The notes beneath the pieces were generated by a model. That model was not told the origin of the DNA. It saw only the letters and a list, made by a program, of their open reading frames with translations, and made no database searches. A stretch of DNA of 8,090 nucleotides, taken from contig JADLKH010000005.1 of NCBI GenBank assembly GCA_015657435.1, positions 473,600-481,689 on the forward strand, written 5' to 3'. Shown here piece by piece: positions 1 to 5,882 of the stretch (its first letter is position 1; every line of letters begins with the position of its first letter). The stretch is from Synergistales bacterium. GTDB taxonomy: Bacteria; Synergistota; Synergistia; Synergistales; 79-D21. The position numbers were made by a program, and so were the translations under genes.

Positions 1-831
1 TGCCGGGAGCCGATCCAGATCGAAGGCGTGAAGGGGCTGCCCGGTGATCAGCATGACGAGGTTCGTGGCATCAACGATGTTGTTGATAGAACGGACACCT
101 GAAAAAGCAAGCCGGATCCGGGTCTCCATGGGGGATGGTTCGATCCTGACGGAGGGGGCCATCGAGAGCCCGTACAGGGGACACCCGGGATCCTCGAGGG
201 TCAAGCCATCCCACGAAAGCGACCAGACGCCCCCCGATTGAGGTACCCCGAGCTCCTCCAGAGCCAGCGTCGAGCCGGGGATCACTCCATAACATTCCCT
301 TGCAAGTCCCATAAGGCTCAAGAGGTCACCGCGGTTGGGCGTGATGGAGATTTCCAGGACGCAGTCATCAAGCCTCAGGGCCTTCACTAGATCCTCTCCG
401 ACGGCGAAACGCCCAGGGAGTCTCAATATCCCGAATTCGTCCCCTATCTCCGGAAGCCCGATTTCCTCGGCGGACAGCATCATCCCCTCGCTTATGACGC
501 TGGAAAATGTCCGTTTCCCGAGGACGGTTCCATCGGCGATCACGCTTCCCGGAGCTCCGTAGGGAACCCGATCGTTTTCCTTCAGATTTCTCGCCGCCGT
601 CACGCAGCGTGTCCGGATTCCCCCGATATCAAGGTCGGCAACGAAAAGATCGGAACGCTCAGGGTGCACCTCAAGCCTATCGATCCTCCCCACCTTCAGC
701 CCCCTTAGGGCCGAGCAGGGGCGTTCAATGCCTTCCACCTCGCATCCGGTCACCGTCAAGCGGGATGCCGCTTCCTCCGGGGACAGGGGAACCTTGCAGA
801 ATTCGTTCAGCCAATTCCAGGAGATCCGCAT
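1..831 (-). CDS. pheT: Phenylalanyl-tRNA synthetase beta subunit, N-terminal 277 residues (cut by window edge)
   Basis: Beta chain of the alpha2beta2 cytosolic enzyme that charges tRNA-Phe. The frame starts at an ATG (831-829), reads MRISWNWLNEFCKVPLS, and stays open to base 1, so only the N-terminal part is present; full-length chains are about 800 residues. Visible parts are the N-terminal segment, the EMAP/OB-fold tRNA-binding domain (about residues 40-150, ending near SEGMMLSAEEIG), and the start of the B3/B4 region (ITPNRGDLLSLMGLARE at 163-179, VDATNLVMLITGQPLHAFD at 253-271, a well-known PheT signature). An SD, GGGGGAGG, lies inside the end of pheS eight bases before the ATG, and the pheS stop is separated from this ATG by one base, so the two chains are probably translationally coupled. 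No frameshift is seen. The identification is secure. Confidence 0.97.
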   Translation of the reverse strand, partial: MRISWNWLNEFCKVPLSPEEAASRLTVTGCEVEGIERPCSALRGLKVGRIDRLEVHPERSDLFVADLDIGGIRTRCVTAARNLKENDRVPYGAPGSVIADGTVLGKRTFSSVISEGMMLSAEEIGLPEIGDEFGILRLPGRFAVGEDLVKALRLDDCVLEISITPNRGDLLSLMGLARECYGVIPGSTLALEELGVPQSGGVWSLSWDGLTLEDPGCPLYGLSMAPSVRIEPSPMETRIRLAFSGVRSINNIVDATNLVMLITGQPLHAFDLDRLPA

Positions 832-832
832 A

Positions 833-1870
833 TCAGTAACCTCCCCCTGTCAGGAATGACCCATGACCCTCGAAGAGGACCCTCAAGTCCGTCAGGCCGT
901 ACTTCAACATCGCAACGCGATCCGGCCCCATTCCCCAAGCAAAGCCGTTGTAGCGGTCAGGGTCGATGCCGCCGTAACGCAGGACGTTCGGGTGCGTCAT
1001 CCCGCACCCAAGGATTTCCAGCCAGCCCGTTCCCTTGCAGATGCGGCAGGATGGATTTCGGCCCGAGCAGGCGAAGCATTCGACATCCATCTCGAGCGAC
1101 GGTTCGGTGAAGGGGAAGTAGCTTGCCCTGAACCGACTGTCCAGAGGACGCCCGAATATGGCGCCGACAAACGTGTTAAGACACCCCTTGAGATCGGCAA
1201 GCGAAACGTCCTCGTCGATCAAGAGCCCCTCAAGTTGATGGAACATCGGGGAATGCGTCTGGTCGCTGTCTCGCCGGTAAACCTTGCCGGGAACGATGAT
1301 CCTCAGGGGCGCTCCCCATTTGAGCATGGACCGGACTTCCACCGGGCTCGTGTGCGTTCTGAGCAGCCGTCCGGTATTGAGGTAGAAAGTATCCTGCATA
1401 TCACGCGCCGGGTGGTGCGGGGGAATATTCAAAGCTTCGAAGTTATGGAAATCGTCCTCGATTTCGGGCCCATAAGCAACCGAAAAACCCATCCCGACGA
1501 AAATGTCGATGATCTCATTCATTGTCTGGGCAACAGGATGGAAGGCACCCCAGTTCCGTCCTCTCGGCGGGAGGGTCAGGTCGATGTAATCGGTGGCCTC
1601 CAGGACTTCGTCTTCCTCTCGGGATAGGGCGGTTTGCCTCCGCTCAAGGGAGCTTTCCACTTCCTGCCGCAGTTCGTTCAAGGCTTGCCCGGCCATAGGG
1701 CGTTCTTCCGGCGACAAGCTTCCGAGCGAGCGCAACAGCTGGGTCAGCTCGCCCTTCTTCCCCAGGTAGCGAACACGTAAAGCCTGGAGTGATTCACTGC
1801 CATCGACCGTCGCGAGGGTTTCCATATACCGGTTGCGAATGCTTTCAAGCTTTGCCTGCATCGTGTTCAA
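833..1870 (-). CDS. pheS: Phenylalanyl-tRNA synthetase alpha subunit
   Basis: Catalytic alpha chain of phenylalanyl-tRNA synthetase (class II), which pairs with the pheT product. With a TTG start at 1870 it has 345 residues, a normal length. In order: N-terminal coiled-coil arm (about 1-95; LRVRYLGKKGELTQLLRSL is typical), then the catalytic core with GPEIEDDFHNFEALNIPPHH (134-153), RTHTSPVEVR (171-180), the motif 2 region YRRDSDQTHSPMFHQLEG (198-215), FPFTEPSLEMDV (252-263) and motif 3 GFAWGMGPDRVAML (309-322). Four cysteines, C265, C268, C275 and C278, form a CxxC-x6-CxxC cluster of the kind found in many non-enterobacterial PheS chains and could bind zinc. The TTG is preferred because AGGAGGG sits seven bases upstream; the in-frame ATG at 1861 would be 16 bases from that site. 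The frame is open further upstream to an ATG at 2032, but that stretch is arginine-rich and unlike PheS. Confidence 0.96.
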   Translation of the reverse strand: MNTMQAKLESIRNRYMETLATVDGSESLQALRVRYLGKKGELTQLLRSLGSLSPEERPMAGQALNELRQEVESSLERRQTALSREEDEVLEATDYIDLTLPPRGRNWGAFHPVAQTMNEIIDIFVGMGFSVAYGPEIEDDFHNFEALNIPPHHPARDMQDTFYLNTGRLLRTHTSPVEVRSMLKWGAPLRIIVPGKVYRRDSDQTHSPMFHQLEGLLIDEDVSLADLKGCLNTFVGAIFGRPLDSRFRASYFPFTEPSLEMDVECFACSGRNPSCRICKGTGWLEILGCGMTHPNVLRYGGIDPDRYNGFAWGMGPDRVAMLKYGLTDLRVLFEGHGSFLTGGGY

Positions 1871-1877
1871 GCTGCAT

Positions 1878-1884
1878 CCCTCCT
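1878..1884 (-). promoter_or_regulatory. Ribosome binding site deciding the pheS start
   Basis: AGGAGGG on the minus strand. It lies seven bases from the TTG at 1870 and 16 bases from the in-frame ATG at 1861, so spacing favours TTG. An out-of-frame ATG (1877-1875) directly abuts the SD and would encode only ten residues (MQLEHDAGKA), too close to be served by this site. Confidence 0.7.
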
Positions 1885-2045
1885 GCCTTTGATCCCGCTT
1901 CCCGCTTCTTTTTCCGTTCCAGACAAGCGAAAAGCGCCAAGTAGGTCGCATCGTTCGCCGACAAGTCCCGCCGAACCGGCCACCGTCTGTCCGAATCTCC
2001 TTCGTAAAGGCGCGGGACCGCAACGGGATCATTAAGAGTATAACG

Positions 2046-2090
2046 AAAAAACCGGAGGGGAGGTCTCTTGACGTAAAACAAAACGTCCGG
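2046..2090 (-). terminator. Candidate weak terminator or attenuator before pheST
   Basis: On the minus strand CCGG (2090-2087) can pair with CCGG (2055-2052), followed at once by six T (2051-2046). Between them ACGT and ACGT can form an inner stem around a T-rich loop. The same upstream CCGG can instead pair with CCGGA at 2106-2102, which would prevent this fold. The helices are short and such blocks are common in GC-rich DNA, so this is tentative. Confidence 0.25.
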
Positions 2091-2123
2091 AACGTGCCCG
2101 GTCCGGGTTTCCACCCGCAAAGA

Positions 2124-2166
2124 TCAATAGGGCTCCTGAGCCGTTCAGCACCAGGAACCCTATTGA
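2124..2166 (-). terminator. Strong hairpin after rplT, possible terminator or attenuator
   Basis: In the minus-strand transcript UCAAUAGGG-U-UCCUG pairs with CAGGA-G-CCCUAUUGA, giving a 15-bp stem whose only irregularity is one U-G wobble, with a 13-base loop. The sequence after the stem is UCUUUGC, a poor U-tract, so intrinsic termination would be weak. It lies 42 bases after the rplT stop. It may be a partial terminator or a 3' stabiliser of the infC-rpmI-rplT mRNA. Confidence 0.5.
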
Positions 2167-2208
2167 CCGAAACACTCTATCGACAGGGCTAGCGAAACGT
2201 CCGAAAGG

Positions 2209-2568
2209 TTATCGGACAAGCGCCTCCCTGGATTTCTCGACCAGTTTGACGAAGGCGGCCATGTCGTTGACCGCCATATCGGCCAGAATTTTCCTGTTCA
2301 GGTCGATGCCGGAGAGCTTCAAGCCATGAATGAAACTGCTGTAGGACATTCCGTTCATCCTGGCGGCCGCGTTGACCCGTACGATCCAGAGCTTTCGGAA
2401 CTCCCTCTTCTTCGCCTTCCGGTCACGGAAAGCGTTGGTCATCGATCGAAGGAAAGCCTCACGGGCCCTGCGGTAGACGTTCTTCTTGCGCCCCCAGTAC
2501 CCTTTGGTGATGCCGAACAGTTTTTTACGCTTGCTGTTGCTGGCGCTTCCGCCCTTTACCCTTGCCAT
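2209..2568 (-). CDS. rplT: Large-subunit ribosomal protein L20
   Basis: L20 (bL20) binds 23S rRNA early in 50S assembly. The 119-residue product has the usual length and the hallmark N-terminus [20 protein letters not shown], continuing with [17 protein letters not shown] and a basic helical tail. The globular C-terminal half follows ([20 protein letters not shown] at 57-76, [21 protein letters not shown] at 79-99). An AGGAG lies nine bases before the ATG. The gene follows rpmI by 42 bases in the conserved infC-rpmI-rplT operon. In several bacteria L20 represses this operon by binding its leader RNA, so the leader upstream of infC is a plausible target here (an inference). A 6-bp hairpin straddles the TAA stop. 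Confidence 0.98.
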   Translation of the reverse strand: MARVKGGSASNSKRKKLFGITKGYWGRKKNVYRRAREAFLRSMTNAFRDRKAKKREFRKLWIVRVNAAARMNGMSYSSFIHGLKLSGIDLNRKILADMAVNDMAAFVKLVEKSREALVR

Positions 2569-2610
2569 GGGAGATCACTCCTCTTTCGATTTCCGTACTG
2601 ACGGATTGAA

Positions 2611-2808
2611 CTAACGGGCAACCAGAAGGACTTTCACCCGGTCTTCAATGGCTCCGGGCAGGTAACCTTTCCTGCGCAGGGTGCGAGACCTCTTGGCATT
2701 TTTGGATACCAGGATATGCCTCCTACCGCCCTTCTGGTAGGTCACCTTTCCCGCTCCGGTCGTACGAAAACGCTTCTTGGCCCCTGAATGGGTCTTCATC
2801 TTGGGCAT
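2611..2808 (-). CDS. rpmI: Large-subunit ribosomal protein L35
   Basis: L35 (bL35) is a small basic protein of the 50S subunit. The product is 65 residues, the family's normal length, beginning [20 protein letters not shown] and containing [15 protein letters not shown]. The frame stays open upstream to 2949, but that extension overlaps infC and is not L35-like. The ATG at 2808 is chosen because the family starts with MPK and AAGGAGGG lies about ten bases before it. It follows the infC stop by 67 bases, a gap containing a small GTGTT/AACAC hairpin, and is probably cotranscribed with infC and rplT. Confidence 0.97.
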   Translation of the reverse strand: MPKMKTHSGAKKRFRTTGAGKVTYQKGGRRHILVSKNAKRSRTLRRKGYLPGAIEDRVKVLLVAR

Positions 2809-2875
2809 CTGGACAAGTCCCTCCTTATGGTGTTCGAAACACACAACCGTTGCTTCCAAGGCTATAAGCCGGAAC

Positions 2876-3460
2876 TCAATCCCGGTTTTCCCCGCCTTCG
2901 GGGTTTTTGGCTCCCTCTTCCTTCGAGACCGGCTTTTTCGTCGAGGCAAGCGGCGCCACCATCATCCGCATGTAGCGCCCCTCCATGCGGGGCTCGACTT
3001 CAACCTTTCCGTATTCGGCAACATCCTTTTCCACCTTGACCAGAACAGCTTTGCCCCGGTCGAGAAACGCCATTTCACGCCCTCGGAAAAAGACGGATAC
3101 CTTGACCCGGTGACCGCTTTCCAGGAAACTCCGGATGGCCCTCACTTTAAAGTTATAATCGTGCTCGTCGATCTTGGGCCTCATCTTCATCTCTTTGACG
3201 GTCTGGACCTTTTGTTTTTTCCGGGCGTCCTTGTCGCGCTTTTGGATTTGATACTTGTACTTCCCGTAGTCCATGATCCGGCACACGGGGGGGGTTGCCT
3301 GCGGAGCGACCTCAACGAGATCGAGCAATCGCTCCTCGGCAAGTTTCAGCGCTTCTCGAGTGGGAATGACGCCTAATTTGACGCCCTGATCATCAATGAG
3401 AAGAACTTCAGGAGCCCTGATCTCCTCGTTCACGCTGGGTTCATCCGGTTTGTTAGCTAT
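2876..3460 (-). CDS. infC: Translation initiation factor IF-3, probable AUA start
   Basis: IF3 binds the 30S subunit, keeps subunits apart and rejects non-canonical start codons. The 194-residue product has the N-domain ([13 protein letters not shown] at 11-23, [20 protein letters not shown] at 48-67), the lysine-rich linker (about 68-90) and the C-domain (FRGREMAF at 125-132, [15 protein letters not shown] at 156-170). A tail of about 24 residues rich in K, E and G follows the usual end near VAPL. The start is chosen at ATA (3460-3458). It lies five bases after GGAGGTGAT, and between the upstream in-frame TGA and the GTG at 3433 there is no ATG, GTG or TTG. The GTG has no SD and would remove the short N-terminal segment present in other IF3 proteins. 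E. coli infC starts at AUU and is autoregulated through it, so an AUA start fits the family's habit. The alternative is GTG at 3433 (185 residues). Confidence 0.95.
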   Translation of the reverse strand: MANKPDEPSVNEEIRAPEVLLIDDQGVKLGVIPTREALKLAEERLLDLVEVAPQATPPVCRIMDYGKYKYQIQKRDKDARKKQKVQTVKEMKMRPKIDEHDYNFKVRAIRSFLESGHRVKVSVFFRGREMAFLDRGKAVLVKVEKDVAEYGKVEVEPRMEGRYMRMMVAPLASTKKPVSKEEGAKNPEGGENRD

Positions 3461-3465
3461 AGCCC

Positions 3466-3474
3466 ATCACCTCC
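3466..3474 (-). promoter_or_regulatory. Extended ribosome binding site of infC
   Basis: GGAGGTGAT on the minus strand is complementary over nine bases to the conserved 3' end of 16S rRNA. It lies five bases before the ATA at 3460 and 32 bases before the GTG at 3433, so it supports the ATA start. Such a strong site may offset the weak start codon. Confidence 0.8.
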
Positions 3475-3485
3475 GGTTCAAGATG

Positions 3486-3520
3486 AAAAAACGAGGGACC
3501 GCCCGAACGCGCGGTCCCTC
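3486..3520 (-). terminator. Intrinsic terminator in the infC leader
   Basis: Minus-strand GAGGGACCGC pairs perfectly with GCGGTCCCTC (10 bp, eight-base loop), followed by G and six T (3491-3486). This is a textbook rho-independent terminator. It sits 25 bases before the infC ATA and about 113 bases after the predicted infC promoter, so it can act as an attenuator as well as ending thrS read-through. Confidence 0.88.
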
Positions 3521-3639
3521 CGAACACTGATCCTTTTTCAGGGAATTCCCGAATTGGATTCAGCTTGAAACCCGACAACAGCCTCAGGGCGTCTTCGGGT
3601 GAGAGGAGGGTCCTCTTCTTCGCTCAAGCATACCGGGGA

Positions 3640-3668
3640 ACTATAGCATAGTCCCCAAAGTTTCACAA
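3640..3668 (-). promoter_or_regulatory. Sigma70-type promoter for infC-rpmI-rplT
   Basis: On the minus strand TTGTGA (3668-3663), a 17-base spacer and TATAGT (3645-3640), preceded by TGC as an extended -10. It lies just past the thrS stop, so infC can be transcribed apart from thrS. An inverted repeat (3635-3656; arms GGGGA(A)CTAT and ATAGTCCCC on the plus strand) covers the -10 box and could bind a regulator, or fold in thrS read-through RNA. Confidence 0.65.
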
Positions 3669-3673
3669 GATGC

Positions 3674-5569
3674 TCAGTGCCGGGGATCAAACTCCGACGC
3701 CAGTTTCTCTCTGAAGGCATCGAGATTCATGGTTCCCAGATCGCCCAACGCCCTATCCCGGACCGACAGGGTTCTCTCGTTCATCTCCCTCTCCCCCAGG
3801 ATCAGCATGTAAGGCACCTTCTGGATCTGGGCATCGCGGATCTTCTTTCCGAGTTTCTCATCCCGCAGGTCCATCTCCACGCGAACCTCCCAGGCCTTGA
3901 GCTGGGCTTCCACTGTCCGGGCGTACTCCTCCATCTCGGGCTTCACGGGAATGACCTTGACCTGGACCGGCGCGATCCAGTACGGAAAGGCTCCGGCATA
4001 ATGTTCGATCAGGATTCCGAGAAAACGCTCAAGGCTTCCCAAGACCGTACGATGGAGCATGACGGGACGGTGCTGGTTCCCATCGGACCCCACATAGGTG
4101 ATGTCGAACCTCTCGGGCATCTGGAAATCCAGCTGGATCGTTCCGCACTGCCAGGTTCGGCCGATGCAGTCTTCGAGGTGAAAATCGATTTTGGGTCCAT
4201 AGAAGGCCCCGTCACCGGGATTGATTCGGTAGGGGACACCGCTCTCCTTCAGGGCTTCCTCAAGGGAAGCCTCCGCCCTTTCCCACATCTCGAGGCTACC
4301 CATTGCATTCTCCGGTCGAGTCGACAGCTCGACATGGTAATTGAAACCAAAGACATCCCGATAAACGTACCGCGTCAAGTCCATGATCCCCAGGATTTCC
4401 TGTTTGATCTGGTCCGGGGTCACGTACAGGTGGGCATCGTCCTGGGTGAAGCACCTGACACGCATGAGCCCATGCAGCACACCTGACCGTTCATGCCGAT
4501 GAACGATTCCAAGTTCCGCCATCCGGAGCGGCAGGTCCCGGTAGCTCTTCAGCGAACTCTTGTAGACGAGCAGGCCTCCGGGACAATTCATCGGCTTGAC
4601 CGCATAAGGCTTCTCGTCGATTTCGGTGAAGTACATGTTTTCCTTGTAATGATCCCAATGGCCCGATCGGACCCACAAGTCCTTGTCGAGGATCAGGGGA
4701 GTCCGAATCTCGCAATATCCGCGTCGGACATGCTCTCTGCGCCAAAAATCGACAAGGTTGTTCAGGACGACCATACCCTTGGGATGAAAGCAGGGGAAGC
4801 CCGGTCCCTCCGCCTGGATGCTGAAAAGATCCAGTTCCCGGCCCAACTTGCGGTGATCCCGCCTGCGGGCCTCCTCCATCCTTTTCAGGTAGGCTTCGAG
4901 CGCTTCCTTATCGGCAAAGGCCGTTCCGTAAATCCTTGTGAGCATGATGTTTTTCTCGTCGCCCCGCCAGTAGGCACCCGCGACTGAAAGGAGTTTCGTG
5001 TGCCTGAGGAAGGAGGTGTCCGGAACATGAGGCCCCCGGCACATGTCATCGAAATCCCCCTGCCTGTAGACGGAGATCTTTTCGTCGGCGATATCGGAGA
5101 CAAGTTCCGCCTTGTACACTTCGCCCGCGTTTATGTAGTTTTCGAGCAACTGTCCGCGCGGGATCTCCACCCTTTCCACCGGCAACGCCGCCTTGGCAAG
5201 CTTGCGCATTTCTTCCTCGATTCCCGCGAGGTCTTCCTCGGAAATTGAAACCGGCAGCTCGAAATCGTAGTAGAAACCGTCCTTTATTGACGGCCCGATG
5301 GCAACCTTTGTTCCCGGATAAAGGTGCAGAACCGCCTGGGCCATAAGGTGGGACGCTGAATGGCGAAGAATATGGAGTCCCTCTTCACTATCCGCCAGGA
5401 TCGGTTCGACAATGGCGTCGGACATCAGGATTGTCTTGAGGTCCACCGGCTTCCCGTCGACAAGGGCCGCCACCGCCCCCTTCTGGATTCCCCATCCCTT
5501 CAACACATCAAAAGCGCTTGGTCTGTCCGCTTCCAGGACCTGTCCCGTTCTTCCCGTAAATTTCGACAT
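3674..5569 (-). CDS. thrS: Threonyl-tRNA synthetase
   Basis: Cytosolic class II synthetase that charges tRNA-Thr and hydrolyses Ser-tRNA-Thr. The 631-residue product is full length for a four-domain enzyme. Domains: TGS (about 1-62); editing domain with the HxxxH pair H70/H74 (HSASH) and C177-x3-H181 (CRGPH); catalytic core from about 243 to 530 with motif 2 around HRHERSGVLHGLMRVRCF (357-374); and a C-terminal anticodon-binding domain (about 534-631; PVQVKVIPV, EVRVEMDLRDEKLGKKIRDA). The three zinc ligands expected from E. coli ThrRS are present: C329 (MNCPGG), H380 (DDAHLY) and H506 (MLHRTVLGS). AGGAGG lies eight bases before the ATG, and no closer in-frame start is better placed. The gene heads the translation block and is divergent from the transporter. 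Its predicted leader is only about 30 bases, too short for a T-box. Editing and catalytic residues look intact. Confidence 0.98.
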   Translation of the reverse strand: MSKFTGRTGQVLEADRPSAFDVLKGWGIQKGAVAALVDGKPVDLKTILMSDAIVEPILADSEEGLHILRHSASHLMAQAVLHLYPGTKVAIGPSIKDGFYYDFELPVSISEEDLAGIEEEMRKLAKAALPVERVEIPRGQLLENYINAGEVYKAELVSDIADEKISVYRQGDFDDMCRGPHVPDTSFLRHTKLLSVAGAYWRGDEKNIMLTRIYGTAFADKEALEAYLKRMEEARRRDHRKLGRELDLFSIQAEGPGFPCFHPKGMVVLNNLVDFWRREHVRRGYCEIRTPLILDKDLWVRSGHWDHYKENMYFTEIDEKPYAVKPMNCPGGLLVYKSSLKSYRDLPLRMAELGIVHRHERSGVLHGLMRVRCFTQDDAHLYVTPDQIKQEILGIMDLTRYVYRDVFGFNYHVELSTRPENAMGSLEMWERAEASLEEALKESGVPYRINPGDGAFYGPKIDFHLEDCIGRTWQCGTIQLDFQMPERFDITYVGSDGNQHRPVMLHRTVLGSLERFLGILIEHYAGAFPYWIAPVQVKVIPVKPEMEEYARTVEAQLKAWEVRVEMDLRDEKLGKKIRDAQIQKVPYMLILGEREMNERTLSVRDRALGDLGTMNLDAFREKLASEFDPRH

Positions 5570-5606
5570 CGTTTCATCCTCCTGGTCCGATGTGGTCTAT
5601 GGAGTC

Positions 5607-5635
5607 ATTCTAATCTTCGCAACGAATTACCACAA
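5607..5635 (-). promoter_or_regulatory. Candidate thrS promoter
   Basis: Minus-strand TTGTGG (5635-5630), a 17-base spacer and TAGAAT (5612-5607). The -10 box matches consensus at five of six bases; the -35 box is weak. The start would fall near 5600, leaving a leader of about 31 bases before the ATG. Confidence 0.5.
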
Positions 5636-5657
5636 CTCTTTCACGTACACATTGTCC

Positions 5658-5700
5658 TATTTGAGCGTTAATTTAAGTTATTTCATACACCTCCAAATAG
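5658..5700. repeat. Inverted repeat in the thrS / transporter divergent region
   Basis: CTATTTG (5658-5664) and CAAATAG (5694-5700) form a perfect seven-base dyad around 29 bases of AT-rich DNA. GAG and CTC just inside could extend it with a bulge. It ends directly before the candidate -35 box of the transporter promoter, so it may be an operator. It may also be chance in AT-rich sequence. Confidence 0.3.
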
Positions 5701-5730
5701 CTGGCATATCCGCAATCAGCCTCGTATAAT
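5701..5730 (+). promoter_or_regulatory. Candidate promoter of the transporter operon
   Basis: A perfect TATAAT (5725-5730) lies 18 bases after CTGGCA (5701-5706), which matches the -35 consensus at four of six bases. The start would fall near 5737. A second AT-rich stretch downstream (TATACTGTATA palindrome at 5761-5771) also offers -10-like boxes but no good -35 element. Confidence 0.5.
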
Positions 5731-5736
5731 GGCCAA

Positions 5737-5882
5737 GGCACTAAACTTAATGCATACTTTTATACTGTATATTTTATTCATGTTTAGGCGTTCATGAGGG
5801 GAGTGATGCGGAAGGGGACAGACAGAGCGGTTCTTTCAGTCGTAACTGAACCATCATCCGACGTGAGGGAGGTTAAGTTTTT
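5737..5882 (+). promoter_or_regulatory. Transporter 5' leader with hairpin and ribosome binding site
   Basis: About 146 bases separate the predicted start from the ATG. TTCAGT-CGTA-ACTGAA (5835-5850) forms a hairpin, flanked by GG and CC that could extend it with a bulge. TGATG (5804-5808) and CATCA (5852-5856) could enclose it. AGGGAGG (5866-5872) is the SD, ten bases before the ATG. I do not recognise a riboswitch class here. Confidence 0.4.

Larger units (their letters stand above)
1871..2208 (-). promoter_or_regulatory. 338-base untranslated region before pheS (candidate pheST leader)
   Basis: No convincing gene fits between the rplT stop and the pheS start. On the minus strand the stretch contains, in order, a 6-bp hairpin straddling the rplT stop (2199-2217), a long hairpin (2124-2166), a small hairpin with CGGGT and ACCCG arms and a GGAA loop (2105-2118), three copies of a CCGGA/TCCGG block that can pair in alternative ways (2102-2106, 2087-2091, 2052-2056), a run of six T (2046-2051), and a TATACT box (2037-2042) that resembles a -10 element but has no good -35 element at 16-19 bases. 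This could be the termination and restart point between rplT and pheST, an attenuator, or both. In E. coli pheST is controlled by attenuation here, but no clear Phe-rich leader peptide followed by a terminator is seen. Confidence 0.5.
3461..3633 (-). promoter_or_regulatory. infC-rpmI-rplT leader RNA with possible antiterminator
   Basis: About 173 bases of untranslated leader run from the predicted transcription start to the ATA. Early in it AGAGGA-CCC-TCCTCT forms a tight hairpin (3602-3616). The segment GGACCCTCC (3613-3605) can also pair, eight of nine positions, with GGAGGGACC (3521-3513), the 5' arm of the terminator downstream. The two folds exclude each other, which is the arrangement of an attenuator. 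A GGGAATTCCC palindrome lies between (3541-3550). Firmicutes control this operon by L20 binding to a leader that ends in a terminator; whether this RNA uses L20, IF3 or another signal cannot be told by eye. Confidence 0.55.

Noticed and set aside
863..1627. 254-codon open frame on the plus strand opposite pheS
   Set aside because: It is the mirror of a GC-rich coding region, has no SD or recognisable motif, and lies entirely inside a certain gene.
1871..2032. N-terminal extension of PheS from the ATG at 2032
   Set aside because: The extra residues are Arg-rich, unlike any PheS N-terminus, and a good SD sits just before the TTG at 1870.
1980..2120. Phe/Tyr-rich leader peptide (VLFYV then RFFRY) on the minus strand
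   Set aside because: The frame has only a TTG start without an SD, runs far past the aromatic codons into pheS, and no terminator with a U-tract follows the aromatic codons, so the pheM-type arrangement is missing.
2040..2166. T-box riboswitch before pheST, suggested by GGGTGGAAACC near 2107-2116
   Set aside because: The T-box bulge for tRNA-Phe should read UGGU to pair with its ACCA end; here it reads UGGA. The canonical AGGGUGGNACCGCG is not matched, and the region before it is too short for a stem I with specifier loop.
3538..3720. 60-codon minus-strand frame between thrS and infC as a gene
   Set aside because: It spans the infC promoter, begins inside thrS, has no SD and no protein-like composition.
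5570..5660. T-box leader before thrS
   Set aside because: The likely promoter leaves only about 31 bases of leader, and no T-box motif or terminator is seen between it and the ATG.
5701..5716. Sigma54 promoter at TGGCATATCCGCAA
   Set aside because: The GG and GC dinucleotides are seven bases apart instead of ten, so the -24/-12 geometry fails.
5790..5882. Glycine riboswitch in the transporter leader, hinted by CGGAAGGGGACA
   Set aside because: Only a short purine-rich string resembles the aptamer core. The paired elements and the conserved CTCTCAGG-like segment are absent.
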